From assembly GCA_003164675.1 (NCBI GenBank), contig PLTX01000117.1, positions 1 through 64,000 of the forward strand: a stretch of DNA of 64,000 nucleotides. Reading direction: 5' to 3'. Source of the DNA: Verrucomicrobiota bacterium. Its GTDB lineage: Bacteria > Verrucomicrobiota > Verrucomicrobiia > Palsa-1439. The notes under the pieces are model-generated. The model saw nothing but the letters and a program-made list of their open reading frames with translations. It ran no database searches and had not been told where the DNA came from. Of the stretch, positions 20,286 to 28,213 are shown in pieces; within the stretch, counting starts at the first letter, position 1; the number at the start of each line of letters is the position of its first letter. The position numbers were made by a program, and so were the translations under genes.

Positions 20286-21920
20286 CTACTTCATTTGGAT
20301 CAGGCGCTCTTTCAACGGGTAGAGATACCGAATGCGCAACGACACCGCTGACAGGATGCCCACGACGGTGGACGTGTACGCAAACAGACGGCTCATCCCG
20401 GCGTTCAATGCGATGAGGATAAGCGCAATGACCGTCAGCGCCAATCCCATGAACAACGGCAGATCGAAGAAAATGTCTAGGTTCTCCAGTCTCTTCAGCC
20501 GCAGCTCAGCGGGAGCGCTCTCGTCGTCTTCGACCCGACGAATCTTGCCTCTGACGAAGAACCAGACGACCACGTGGACTACCAACGAGAACAGCACGAC
20601 CGTTCCCGACAAGAACGCATTGTCCGCTGTCCCCATGGTGACGGGCGCGCCGGCTTCGCCGACGACTGCCGCGACGGCGGACGGCTCGACGGCCGGGCGC
20701 GTGGCCAGCGACAACAAATAGACCAACACGCTCAATACCGCTCCGACCGCCAGGGCCGAGAGGAGAAAATGCGCCGGGCTTGGAGCCGCAATCGCACTGC
20801 CCGGTCTCGCAATCAGCTTTTCCAAGTAGCGGCCAGGAACGACGACCAAAACCAGCACCCCGCAGAGCGCCGCGATCAGCGCGTATTTCACGGCCGAAAC
20901 GCCCGTCCCGTATTGATATCGAAGCGCCTGATAAACTTCCCGAACCGATCCCAATGGGGACGGCGCTTTCGTAAGTTTGGCGAGGGCTTGCGGGTTCAGG
21001 CCGGGATGTTCCGCCACATACTTCAAGCCATCCGCCCCTTTGCCGATGGCCGCGCGCAACGCATCCAGCCCTTTGAAACCTTGGCGCATGATAAAGTCGA
21101 TGCTCATCGACGCGGCCGTTCGTCCATCCGCGGAAGCCACCGCGAGAACCTGACCGAGTTCCTTCGATGCACCCGGGCTCATGGAGGCCATTTTGGTCAG
21201 CACCTTCAATTGGTCGGGACTGTTGGCCTGCCGCAAAATCGTTTCAAACTCACCCCACGTCCGGCAGTGCCTCGCCAGCTCGAAAATCGGCATGAAGTTG
21301 TCTCTAAACTTTTCCACGGCGATCCCCGACTTCGGGTCCGACTGCATGAGATTGAGCATTTGCGTCAATTGCACAGTCAGGGGCTCGTTGATCGCGCCGG
21401 CCACACGCGCCGCCTTAATGAGTGTAATCGCGCCCTCGGCTGGCGGAAAAACGTTGGCCATGCCGGCCAGACCGTTCAGCGCGTTGATGAAACCGTCCCG
21501 ATTCCCCTCCAATCCTCCCTGCCGCGCTAGGTCCGCGATGTCGCCGTACTGCGCTGCGTCGGCAACGGTCGTACCCGCGAGATTCTCAAATGAATTCCCG
21601 CCGAGCGCGGCGGCCCAACCGGTCGCTTTCAACCGGCTTGCCGGCGTGTTCTGGCCGGCGAGTTGGGCAAATACCTTCTGGCGCGCATCCACCGCCTTCT
21701 GCTTGTCCGGCGAGTTGTTCTCAATCGCGTAATCCAACATCAACAACGCCGAGCTGCTGCGTCCGGCCGCCAATTCGGCGTCCGCCATGTGCGGGAGGCT
21801 CACGTCCGGCAATCGCCTGTATTCTGCGGAGGGGGTGTCCAGCGGAGAATCGGCCAGCTGGACGACCACGATGAGCGCCCCAAACAATATCACTCCCAAA
21901 ACGAACCGTAGCACTTTCAT
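20286..21920 (-). CDS. Membrane protein with large helical N-terminal region and C-terminal TM cluster; unknown function
   Basis: N-terminal signal/TM MKVLRFVLGVILFGALIVVVQLA; C-terminal half has several TMs including DLPLFMGLALTVIALILIALNAGMSRLFAYTSTVVGILSAVSLRIRYLYP; 13 bp upstream of the previous gene. Confidence 0.7.
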   Translation of the reverse strand: MKVLRFVLGVILFGALIVVVQLADSPLDTPSAEYRRLPDVSLPHMADAELAAGRSSSALLMLDYAIENNSPDKQKAVDARQKVFAQLAGQNTPASRLKATGWAAALGGNSFENLAGTTVADAAQYGDIADLARQGGLEGNRDGFINALNGLAGMANVFPPAEGAITLIKAARVAGAINEPLTVQLTQMLNLMQSDPKSGIAVEKFRDNFMPIFELARHCRTWGEFETILRQANSPDQLKVLTKMASMSPGASKELGQVLAVASADGRTAASMSIDFIMRQGFKGLDALRAAIGKGADGLKYVAEHPGLNPQALAKLTKAPSPLGSVREVYQALRYQYGTGVSAVKYALIAALCGVLVLVVVPGRYLEKLIARPGSAIAAPSPAHFLLSALAVGAVLSVLVYLLSLATRPAVEPSAVAAVVGEAGAPVTMGTADNAFLSGTVVLFSLVVHVVVWFFVRGKIRRVEDDESAPAELRLKRLENLDIFFDLPLFMGLALTVIALILIALNAGMSRLFAYTSTVVGILSAVSLRIRYLYPLKERLIQMK

Positions 21921-22083
21921 GCGTTACCTCAATTCAATCTGTCCTGTCTTCCAATCGTCCGCCCAGCGGGTGATTGCAGACCACACCAACAATAACTCAA
22001 TATTCATTCTCGTCACTGAGAATCAATCGCTATTTCAAGTTTTTTTTGGACGGGAACGGTCCACGGAATGGCAGGCCGCGAGC

Positions 22084-22534
22084 GCCGAATGGCCAATTTG
22101 GCGAATCCCACGAGGTTCCCATCGAGTTGCCAGGCAGGGTCGATCTGCTTGCGTGGATGGACAATCGCTGCGCGCCGGTGGACATCACGTGCAGTGCGTC
22201 GATTCGCTACGAGAACGGCGCGCTCGGCACAGCGATGATCAATGGCGATTCGGTGGTGGGCTGGAAAGAAGGCGTGCGCATGTCGACCACCAAGGGCGAA
22301 GTGCAAACGGGGATTCACGGTGGACGGCTTCAGCAGTGGGGCGCGGACGGTCGGCTGGTGAAATATCCGCCCGTGCCCGCGGTGCCGTCACTGCAACAAT
22401 GGTTCATCGATTGCGTGCTCGGGAAAGCGAAAAACCCCGCCCCGGCAATTTGGGGGTTGCGTCAGGCATTACTGATGGAAGCGCTGTACGAGTTCGCCCG
22501 GACCGGCAAAGCGGTGAAGGTCGAGGTGGAGTAG
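22084..22534 (+). pseudogene. C-terminal remnant of a Gfo/Idh/MocA-family oxidoreductase
   Basis: VPIELPGRVDLLAWMDNRCAPVDITCSASIRYENGALGTAMINGDSVVGW...WGLRQALLMEALYEFARTGKAVKVEV matches the family C-terminus; the N-terminal Rossmann domain is absent. Confidence 0.65.
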
Positions 22535-22592
22535 AAGAACGCCGCCCACCCTGCAAATTGACGGAATCGCGGGGCTTTGATACCTTCCAAAC

Positions 22593-23240
22593 GTGGCCGA
22601 TACCCTTGTCATCAACGAGATTTTTCACAGCATTCAGGGCGAGAGCTCGTATGCGGGGTTGCCGTGTGTGTTTGTGCGGTTAACGGCCTGCAATCTGCGG
22701 TGCTCGTGGTGCGACACGACGTATTCGTTTCACGAAGGCGCGCCGATGAAGCTCAGCGACGTGATCGTGAAGGTGCTGGAGTACAACTGTCCGCTGGTCG
22801 AAATCACGGGGGGCGAGCCGCTCCTGCAGGCGAATGTGTTTCCGCTGATGGCGCGATTGTGCGACCTCGGCAAACACGTATTGCTGGAGACGAGCGGGTC
22901 GGTGGACGTGTCGCAGGTCGATCCACGCGTGGTCAAGATCATGGATTTGAAATGTCCCGGCAGCGGTGAGTGCGAGAAGAACCTGTACGACAACGTTCGC
23001 CATCTCGACAAGAAGGACGAAGTGAAGTTTGTGATTGCCGACCGCGCGGATTACGATTGGGCGCGGGGCGTGATGGCGGACCGCCAATTGTCGAACACGT
23101 GCACGGTCTTGTTCTCGCCCGTGTGGGGCAAGCTGCCGCTCAAAACGCTTGCCGAATGGATCTTAACCGATAAACTCCCCGTCCGCATGCAGACCCAGTG
23201 GCACAAACACATTTGGGGACCCGAGACCCGAGGAGTCTAG
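22593..23240 (+). CDS. queE: 7-carboxy-7-deazaguanine synthase (radical SAM)
   Basis: INEIFHSIQGESSYAGLPCVFVRLTACNLRCSWCDTTYSFHEG, EITGGEPLLQ. Confidence 0.96.
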   Translation: MADTLVINEIFHSIQGESSYAGLPCVFVRLTACNLRCSWCDTTYSFHEGAPMKLSDVIVKVLEYNCPLVEITGGEPLLQANVFPLMARLCDLGKHVLLETSGSVDVSQVDPRVVKIMDLKCPGSGECEKNLYDNVRHLDKKDEVKFVIADRADYDWARGVMADRQLSNTCTVLFSPVWGKLPLKTLAEWILTDKLPVRMQTQWHKHIWGPETRGV

Positions 23241-23244
23241 CACC

Positions 23245-23505
23245 ATGTCGCTTCGCATCATCATTAAGGCCGATCAAATCCGAAACTGGATCAAGGAACG
23301 CCGCGGCACGCCCGCGCGCCGGCGGAATACCGACGCCGACGTCGCCGTGCTGTTTGGGGACGACAAGTCCGCCGCGGCGGACAAACCCGATTACGAACCC
23401 GTCAGCATTGATGACCTGTTGGAGGCGATGAGATTTAACCACCTGGTGCTGCTCGTCGACCAAGAGGCGGGCAATACCTACCACCGCTTCATCCAACACG
23501 GCTAG
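23245..23505 (+). CDS. Small hypothetical protein (86 aa)
   Basis: ORF tightly spaced between queE and the aminotransferase, same strand. Confidence 0.5.
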   Translation: MSLRIIIKADQIRNWIKERRGTPARRRNTDADVAVLFGDDKSAAADKPDYEPVSIDDLLEAMRFNHLVLLVDQEAGNTYHRFIQHG

Positions 23506-23520
23506 AGTGATGCCGTCGTT

Positions 23521-24810
23521 GTGAACGATTTACTGCCATCGCGGAAGACCCAAATCCCCGGCCCGAAGTCGCGCGCGCTTTCCCGCCAGCTTCGTCGTTA
23601 CGAATCCCGCAACATCACGTTCGTGTCCGGCCACTGGCCGATATTCTGGCAGCGCGCGTCGGGCGCGAACGTGTGGGACGTCGATGGCAATCGCTATATC
23701 GATCTCACGGCGGCATTCGGCGTCGCCAGCGTGGGACACAACAACGCGCGCGTCGTGGCCGCGCTCAAAGCGCAAGCGGGGAAGCTCGTGCACGCGATGG
23801 GCGACGTGCATCCGAACGAGCTGAAACTGCAACTGGCGCGGGAGTTGGTGGGGTTGACATTTAGGCGTTGGTGTAGCCGCGCTTCTGCGAAGCGCGGGTC
23901 GGCGCTTCATAGAAGCGCCGCTACAACATCCCCTGCCCGTGTCATCTTTGCCAATTCGGGCGCGGAAGCAGTGGAAGTGGCGCTCAAGACGGCGGTGATC
24001 CACACCAAGCGTCCCGGGGTCATTGCGTTCGAGGGCGCGTACCACGGGCTTACCTACGGCGCGCTGGATACGACGTGGCGGGCGCACTTCCGTTCGCCTT
24101 TCTCGGAGCAACTGGGCCACTTCACGGCGCATGTGCCGTTCGGTCGTGTGCCCAATGTGGCGAACATCGGGGATTTTGGCGCGGTTATCGTCGAACCGAT
24201 CCAGGGTCGCGGTGGCATCGTGGTTCCTCCGGATGATTTTCTGCCGAAGCTGCGCCAGTTCTGCGACGACCATGGCCTCGTGCTGATCGTTGACGAAATC
24301 TATTCCGGTTTCTGTCGCACAGGACGGTGGTTTGCGTGCGAACATTGGGGCGTGACACCTGACGTGGTGTGCGTTGGGAAGGCGATGGCGGGCGGATTTC
24401 CGATTTCGGCATGTATCGGCCGCGCGGAGGTGATGGACAGTTGGCCGGAATCGCAGGGCGAGGCGATTCACACGAGCACGTTTCTGGGCAACCCGCTCGG
24501 CTGCGCCGCGGCGCTCGCATCGATCCGCGAGATGAAACGGATGAAGTTGGACAAGCGCAGCCAGGAACTCGGCAAGTGGCTCGCAACGCGGCTGGCGAAG
24601 ATCGGCAAGGTTCGCGGCAAAGGTCTGATGCTTGGCTTGGAAGTGGGCAATGCTGTCCCTCTTGTCGAGAAACTGTTGCAAGGCGGTATCCTCGTCCTGC
24701 CCGAAGGCGATCACAACGAAATCCTCGGCCTCACCCCTCCCCTCGTGATTACGAAACGGCAATTGGAGTATTGCGTCGCAGAACTGAACGAGCTGCTTTC
24801 GCCGCGTTGA
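23521..24810 (+). CDS. Class-III pyridoxal-phosphate-dependent aminotransferase carrying an in-frame palindromic insertion
   Basis: VWDVDGNRYIDLTAAFGVASVGH, VIFANSGAEAVEVALKTA, LIVDEIYSGFCRTGRWFACEHWGVTPDVVCVGKAMAGGFP, HTSTFLGNPLGCAAAL. Confidence 0.92.
   Translation: MNDLLPSRKTQIPGPKSRALSRQLRRYESRNITFVSGHWPIFWQRASGANVWDVDGNRYIDLTAAFGVASVGHNNARVVAALKAQAGKLVHAMGDVHPNELKLQLARELVGLTFRRWCSRASAKRGSALHRSAATTSPARVIFANSGAEAVEVALKTAVIHTKRPGVIAFEGAYHGLTYGALDTTWRAHFRSPFSEQLGHFTAHVPFGRVPNVANIGDFGAVIVEPIQGRGGIVVPPDDFLPKLRQFCDDHGLVLIVDEIYSGFCRTGRWFACEHWGVTPDVVCVGKAMAGGFPISACIGRAEVMDSWPESQGEAIHTSTFLGNPLGCAAALASIREMKRMKLDKRSQELGKWLATRLAKIGKVRGKGLMLGLEVGNAVPLVEKLLQGGILVLPEGDHNEILGLTPPLVITKRQLEYCVAELNELLSPR
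23872..23925. repeat. 54-bp double-hairpin element with TGTAGC/GCTACA ends inside the aminotransferase CDS
   Basis: TGTAGC-CGCGCTTC tgc GAAGCGCG-ggtc-GGCGCTTC ata GAAGCGCC-GCTACA, length divisible by 3. Confidence 0.9.
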
Positions 24811-24819
24811 CAGGTCAAC

Positions 24820-26013
24820 ATGGATCAAGCTGCTCTCGATCTTCAGCAACGCATCCTCGCGTTGATTGCGCGCGGGATGGCGCAGGCGACGACGGATGAG
24901 GAATTCGATCGACTCGCGCGCGAGGTGTTTGCGTTTCAATACGAGCGATGCGCGCCGTACCGGGCTTACTGCGAACGGTTGAAATTGACCCCGGAAACCG
25001 TTGCGCACTGGAAGCAGATACCCGCGGTGCCGACGAGCGCGTTCAAGGACTTTGCGCTGACGTGTTTTCCGGTCGAGGAGGCGGTCGCGGAGTTTCACAC
25101 GAGCGGTACGACGCGGGAGAAGGCCGGGAAACATTATTTGTGGACCTTGGAATTGTATGAGGCGGCGATACGTCCGAATTTCGCGGAGTATTTGTTGCGA
25201 GACTTGGAAGGCAACAGTCGGGACGCACTATCTACTGCGGAACGGACAACAACCGGCGGTCATAGACCGCCGCTACAGAAGCGACAATACAGTCGATTGC
25301 CGATGATGGTGCTGATGTCATCGCCACGAGAGGTGCCGCATTCGTCGCTCTCGCACATGATGGGGGTCGTCGCTCGCGAGTTTGGCGCGCAAGACAGCGA
25401 GTTCTATGTGGAAGACGGAGTGCTGCGCGTCGAGCGCGTGGTGCGGGACTTGTCCGAGGCGCAAGTGGCGCATCGACCGGTCTTCCTGCTCGGGACCGCG
25501 TTTGCTTTTGTGCATCTGCTCGACCATCTGGCACGGCAGGGTTTGAGAGTTGAGATGGCCGAAGGCAGTCGGGTGATGGAGACGGGCGGGTTCAAAGGAC
25601 GGTCGCGCGAGATGCCGAAGGCGGAATTGTACGGGCAGATCGAGCGGCTCATCGGCATCCCGAAGACGCGTATCGTCAACGAATACGGCATGACCGAGTT
25701 GAGCACGCAGTTCTACGACGGAAGCCTGCGAATGGGTCGCCAGACCGATGACAAGGCGGCTCCGCCATGGGCGCGGGTGGTCATTGTCGACCCGAACACT
25801 GGCAGGGAGGCAGATGAGAACGGACGTGGTCTCGTCCGTGTCTATGATTTGGCGAACCTATGGAGTATCCTATGTATACAGACGGAAGATTTGGGGGTCG
25901 CACACGTCGCCGGCTCGGCATCGGGCACGAATTCATTTGAAGTCCTTGGGCGGGCGGCCGGCGCGGAAGTGCGCGGGTGCTCGTTGACGGCGGAAGATTT
26001 ACGAGTGGAATGA
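24820..26013 (+). CDS. Acyl-protein synthetase, LuxE family
   Basis: AVPTSAFKDFALTCFPVEEAVAEFHTSGTTREKAGKHY, VNEYGMTELSTQFYDGSL. Confidence 0.85.
   Translation: MDQAALDLQQRILALIARGMAQATTDEEFDRLAREVFAFQYERCAPYRAYCERLKLTPETVAHWKQIPAVPTSAFKDFALTCFPVEEAVAEFHTSGTTREKAGKHYLWTLELYEAAIRPNFAEYLLRDLEGNSRDALSTAERTTTGGHRPPLQKRQYSRLPMMVLMSSPREVPHSSLSHMMGVVAREFGAQDSEFYVEDGVLRVERVVRDLSEAQVAHRPVFLLGTAFAFVHLLDHLARQGLRVEMAEGSRVMETGGFKGRSREMPKAELYGQIERLIGIPKTRIVNEYGMTELSTQFYDGSLRMGRQTDDKAAPPWARVVIVDPNTGREADENGRGLVRVYDLANLWSILCIQTEDLGVAHVAGSASGTNSFEVLGRAAGAEVRGCSLTAEDLRVE
25255..25277. repeat. Hairpin GGCGGTC-ATA-GACCGCC-GCTACA inside the luxE-like CDS
   Basis: Same ATA loop and GCTACA tail as 23901-23925 but a different stem. 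Confidence 0.85.
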
Positions 26014-27311
26014 GTGCAACCATTGAACAGATCCGCGAGGCGATAAGCCGGACGCGGGAAGCCCGCGAACGGGTGTGGCCACATCGCACCACCGACGCGG
26101 TGATTACGGCCTTGGCGCAAGCCGCGAAGAACTGGCTTGACCCGAAGAATCCGTGGCGGAAGCGCGCGGCGGAGCAGGCCACGACTCCCACGGGTTTTTC
26201 CGAAGCGATGGTGAACGAGGCCATCGATCTCACGTTTGGCGCGATTACCTACGAATCGCTGGGTGAATTGCTCGACCGCGAACTGGGCAACCGCCGCGTG
26301 CTTGACAAGTTTTGTCTGCGCGGCCGCGTGCGAACGCGGGCCATGGCGTCCCGCCTGATCGTACATTTCCTGGCGGGCAACGTTCCCGCGCCCGGCATCA
26401 TGAGCATCTGCTGCGGGTTGCTGCTGCGTTCGGCAAACCTGGTGAAGATGTCGGCGCGCGACCCCGTGTTCCCCGTTCTGTTTCTCGAATCGGTGCGGGA
26501 AGTGGACGCCGAACTGGCCGATTGCGCCGCAGCGCTGGACTGGCCGCGCGGGGAACTGGCGTTGACGCAGGCGGCGGTGGGCGACGCCGACGCGGTGATC
26601 GCGTACGGCGACGATTCTACGGTTTCGGCCTTGCGGCAACTGGCGCCGCCGACGGCGAAATTTATCGGGTATGGCCACAAGATCAGCTTTGCGGTGGTGG
26701 CGAAAGAGGCGATGACCGAGGAGAACCTTCCCCGACTGGCACAGGCGGCGGCGTTCGATGCGTCCGTGTATGACCAGCAGGGGTGTCTCTCGCCGCACGT
26801 GTTCTATGTGGAGGAACGCGGACAGCTTGGCCCGCGCAAGTTTGCGGCGGCGCTGGCCGACGCGATGGCCGCGTACCAGACGCGCGTGCCGCGCGGTCAG
26901 CTTTCCGTCGAGGAAGCGGCGGAGGTCGTGAAATTGCGGACCAGTTATGAATTTGGCGCGGCGTCGGACCGTCGGCTCGGCGTCTGGGCAAGTCCGGCGG
27001 AAAGCCAGTGGGCGGTGATTTACGACGACAACCCCGCATTTGTTCCGTCCTGCCTGAATCGGATCGTGTTTGTGAAGCCGACGGATGGCTACAAGCGCGT
27101 GCTGGATGCGATCCAGAGATTCGCTTCAAGTGTCTCGACGGTCGGCGTCGCGCCAATGAACGAGCGGGCGCTGGCGTTCGCGAGCGATTTGGCGCGGATG
27201 GGCGTACACCGCGTCTGCCCGATCGGCCAGATGCAACGTCCCCCGCTCTCCTGGCACCATGACGGAAGGCCCAACCTGGCGGACTTGGTCAGTTGGACTG
27301 ATTTGGGATAG
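26010..27311 (+). CDS. Acyl-CoA reductase, LuxC family
   Basis: VHFLAGNVPAPGIMSICCGLLLRSANLVKMSARDPVFP, FDASVYDQQGCLSPHVFYVEE; ATGA overlap with the luxE-like gene. Confidence 0.88.
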   Translation: MSATIEQIREAISRTREARERVWPHRTTDAVITALAQAAKNWLDPKNPWRKRAAEQATTPTGFSEAMVNEAIDLTFGAITYESLGELLDRELGNRRVLDKFCLRGRVRTRAMASRLIVHFLAGNVPAPGIMSICCGLLLRSANLVKMSARDPVFPVLFLESVREVDAELADCAAALDWPRGELALTQAAVGDADAVIAYGDDSTVSALRQLAPPTAKFIGYGHKISFAVVAKEAMTEENLPRLAQAAAFDASVYDQQGCLSPHVFYVEERGQLGPRKFAAALADAMAAYQTRVPRGQLSVEEAAEVVKLRTSYEFGAASDRRLGVWASPAESQWAVIYDDNPAFVPSCLNRIVFVKPTDGYKRVLDAIQRFASSVSTVGVAPMNERALAFASDLARMGVHRVCPIGQMQRPPLSWHHDGRPNLADLVSWTDLG

Positions 27312-27381
27312 CACGAGTCTCACCAAGAAGACCCGAAGGCGACGAGGTCTTTACGGCAAAGGGCGAAGGAGTAGCTGCGCG

Positions 27382-28152
27382 TCAATCGCTGGACACGTTA
27401 GCATTTATAAAAGGCCACCAGTGATAATGTACGGTGGATTTCCAGTCGCCGTTAATCCCGGATTGGTTCCACTGAATTTGGCCCAGCGGGGCCGGGCACG
27501 GCCCCATGGCTGTATTGCCACTCCTGCAGAAGTTGGTCCAAGCGACCCATTCCGCATGTCCATCACCCATAACGAAGTTCGAGCCGCCCGAGTGCCGCGT
27601 CGTGGTGTCGTACAGGCCGCACGTATCTGGGTAGTTGTCTTCCGGTTCCTCGCAGAAGAGAATGGTATTGGTAGGACTCGTCATTTGGTTGCGCCGGAAT
27701 CTAGCACGGGTGTTGCCTTCCACGTGCCATTGAAGATTCATCGCGTACATGAAACACGGATTCGAGAGCGTGGGTTGCGCGGTGGTATTCGTTGAACTGG
27801 GGCAGGACCATACGCTCTTGGTGAGGGGCGTTGGCGGTGTACCGGCCGTATACAGATCGCACAGGGGCTTCTGGCCAATGTAGGGAGGAACGACATTGAA
27901 CCATGCGCTCGTGTTGGCCCCGCCGCACACATAAAAAGGTTGTCCGTCGTACGGATAGTAATCGTTCCAGTCGTTGGCGTAGAGCATGAAGCCGAGGCCC
28001 CACTGGCGCATGTTGTTGAGGCAGGCGGCGGCTTGAAGCTGCTGTTTCGCGTCGTTGGACACGGCAAACAGCATCGTCGTCAGGAGCGCGGCGACAGGGA
28101 CAACCACCAGCAACTCGGTGAGCGTAAAGGCGTGTTTGGATGAATGTTTCAT
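27382..28152 (-). CDS. Type II secretion/prepilin-type protein with H-X9-DG motif
   Basis: AFTLTELLVVVPVAALLTTMLFAV prepilin N-terminus; HSGGSNFVMGDG fits H-X9-DG; start chosen at 28152. Confidence 0.88.
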   Translation of the reverse strand: MKHSSKHAFTLTELLVVVPVAALLTTMLFAVSNDAKQQLQAAACLNNMRQWGLGFMLYANDWNDYYPYDGQPFYVCGGANTSAWFNVVPPYIGQKPLCDLYTAGTPPTPLTKSVWSCPSSTNTTAQPTLSNPCFMYAMNLQWHVEGNTRARFRRNQMTSPTNTILFCEEPEDNYPDTCGLYDTTTRHSGGSNFVMGDGHAEWVAWTNFCRSGNTAMGPCPAPLGQIQWNQSGINGDWKSTVHYHWWPFINANVSSD

Positions 28153-28163
28153 TGTATCAGTTC

Positions 28164-28188
28164 GGCGCTTCACAGAAGTGCCGCTACA
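28164..28188. repeat. Hairpin GGCGCTTC-ACA-GAAGTGCC-GCTACA
   Basis: Near copy of 23901-23925, in the gap between the pseudopilin and beta-solenoid genes. Confidence 0.8.
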
Positions 28189-28213
28189 CGGTCGTCTAAT
28201 AGGCTGTTATCAA

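Noticed and set aside
23530-25134. 534-aa minus-strand ORF
   Set aside because: Antisense to the well-supported aminotransferase; Arg/His-rich composition typical of shadow ORFs in GC-rich DNA.
24820-27311. Bioluminescence operon
   Set aside because: No luxA/luxB or luxD; only the fatty-acid reductase-like components are present.
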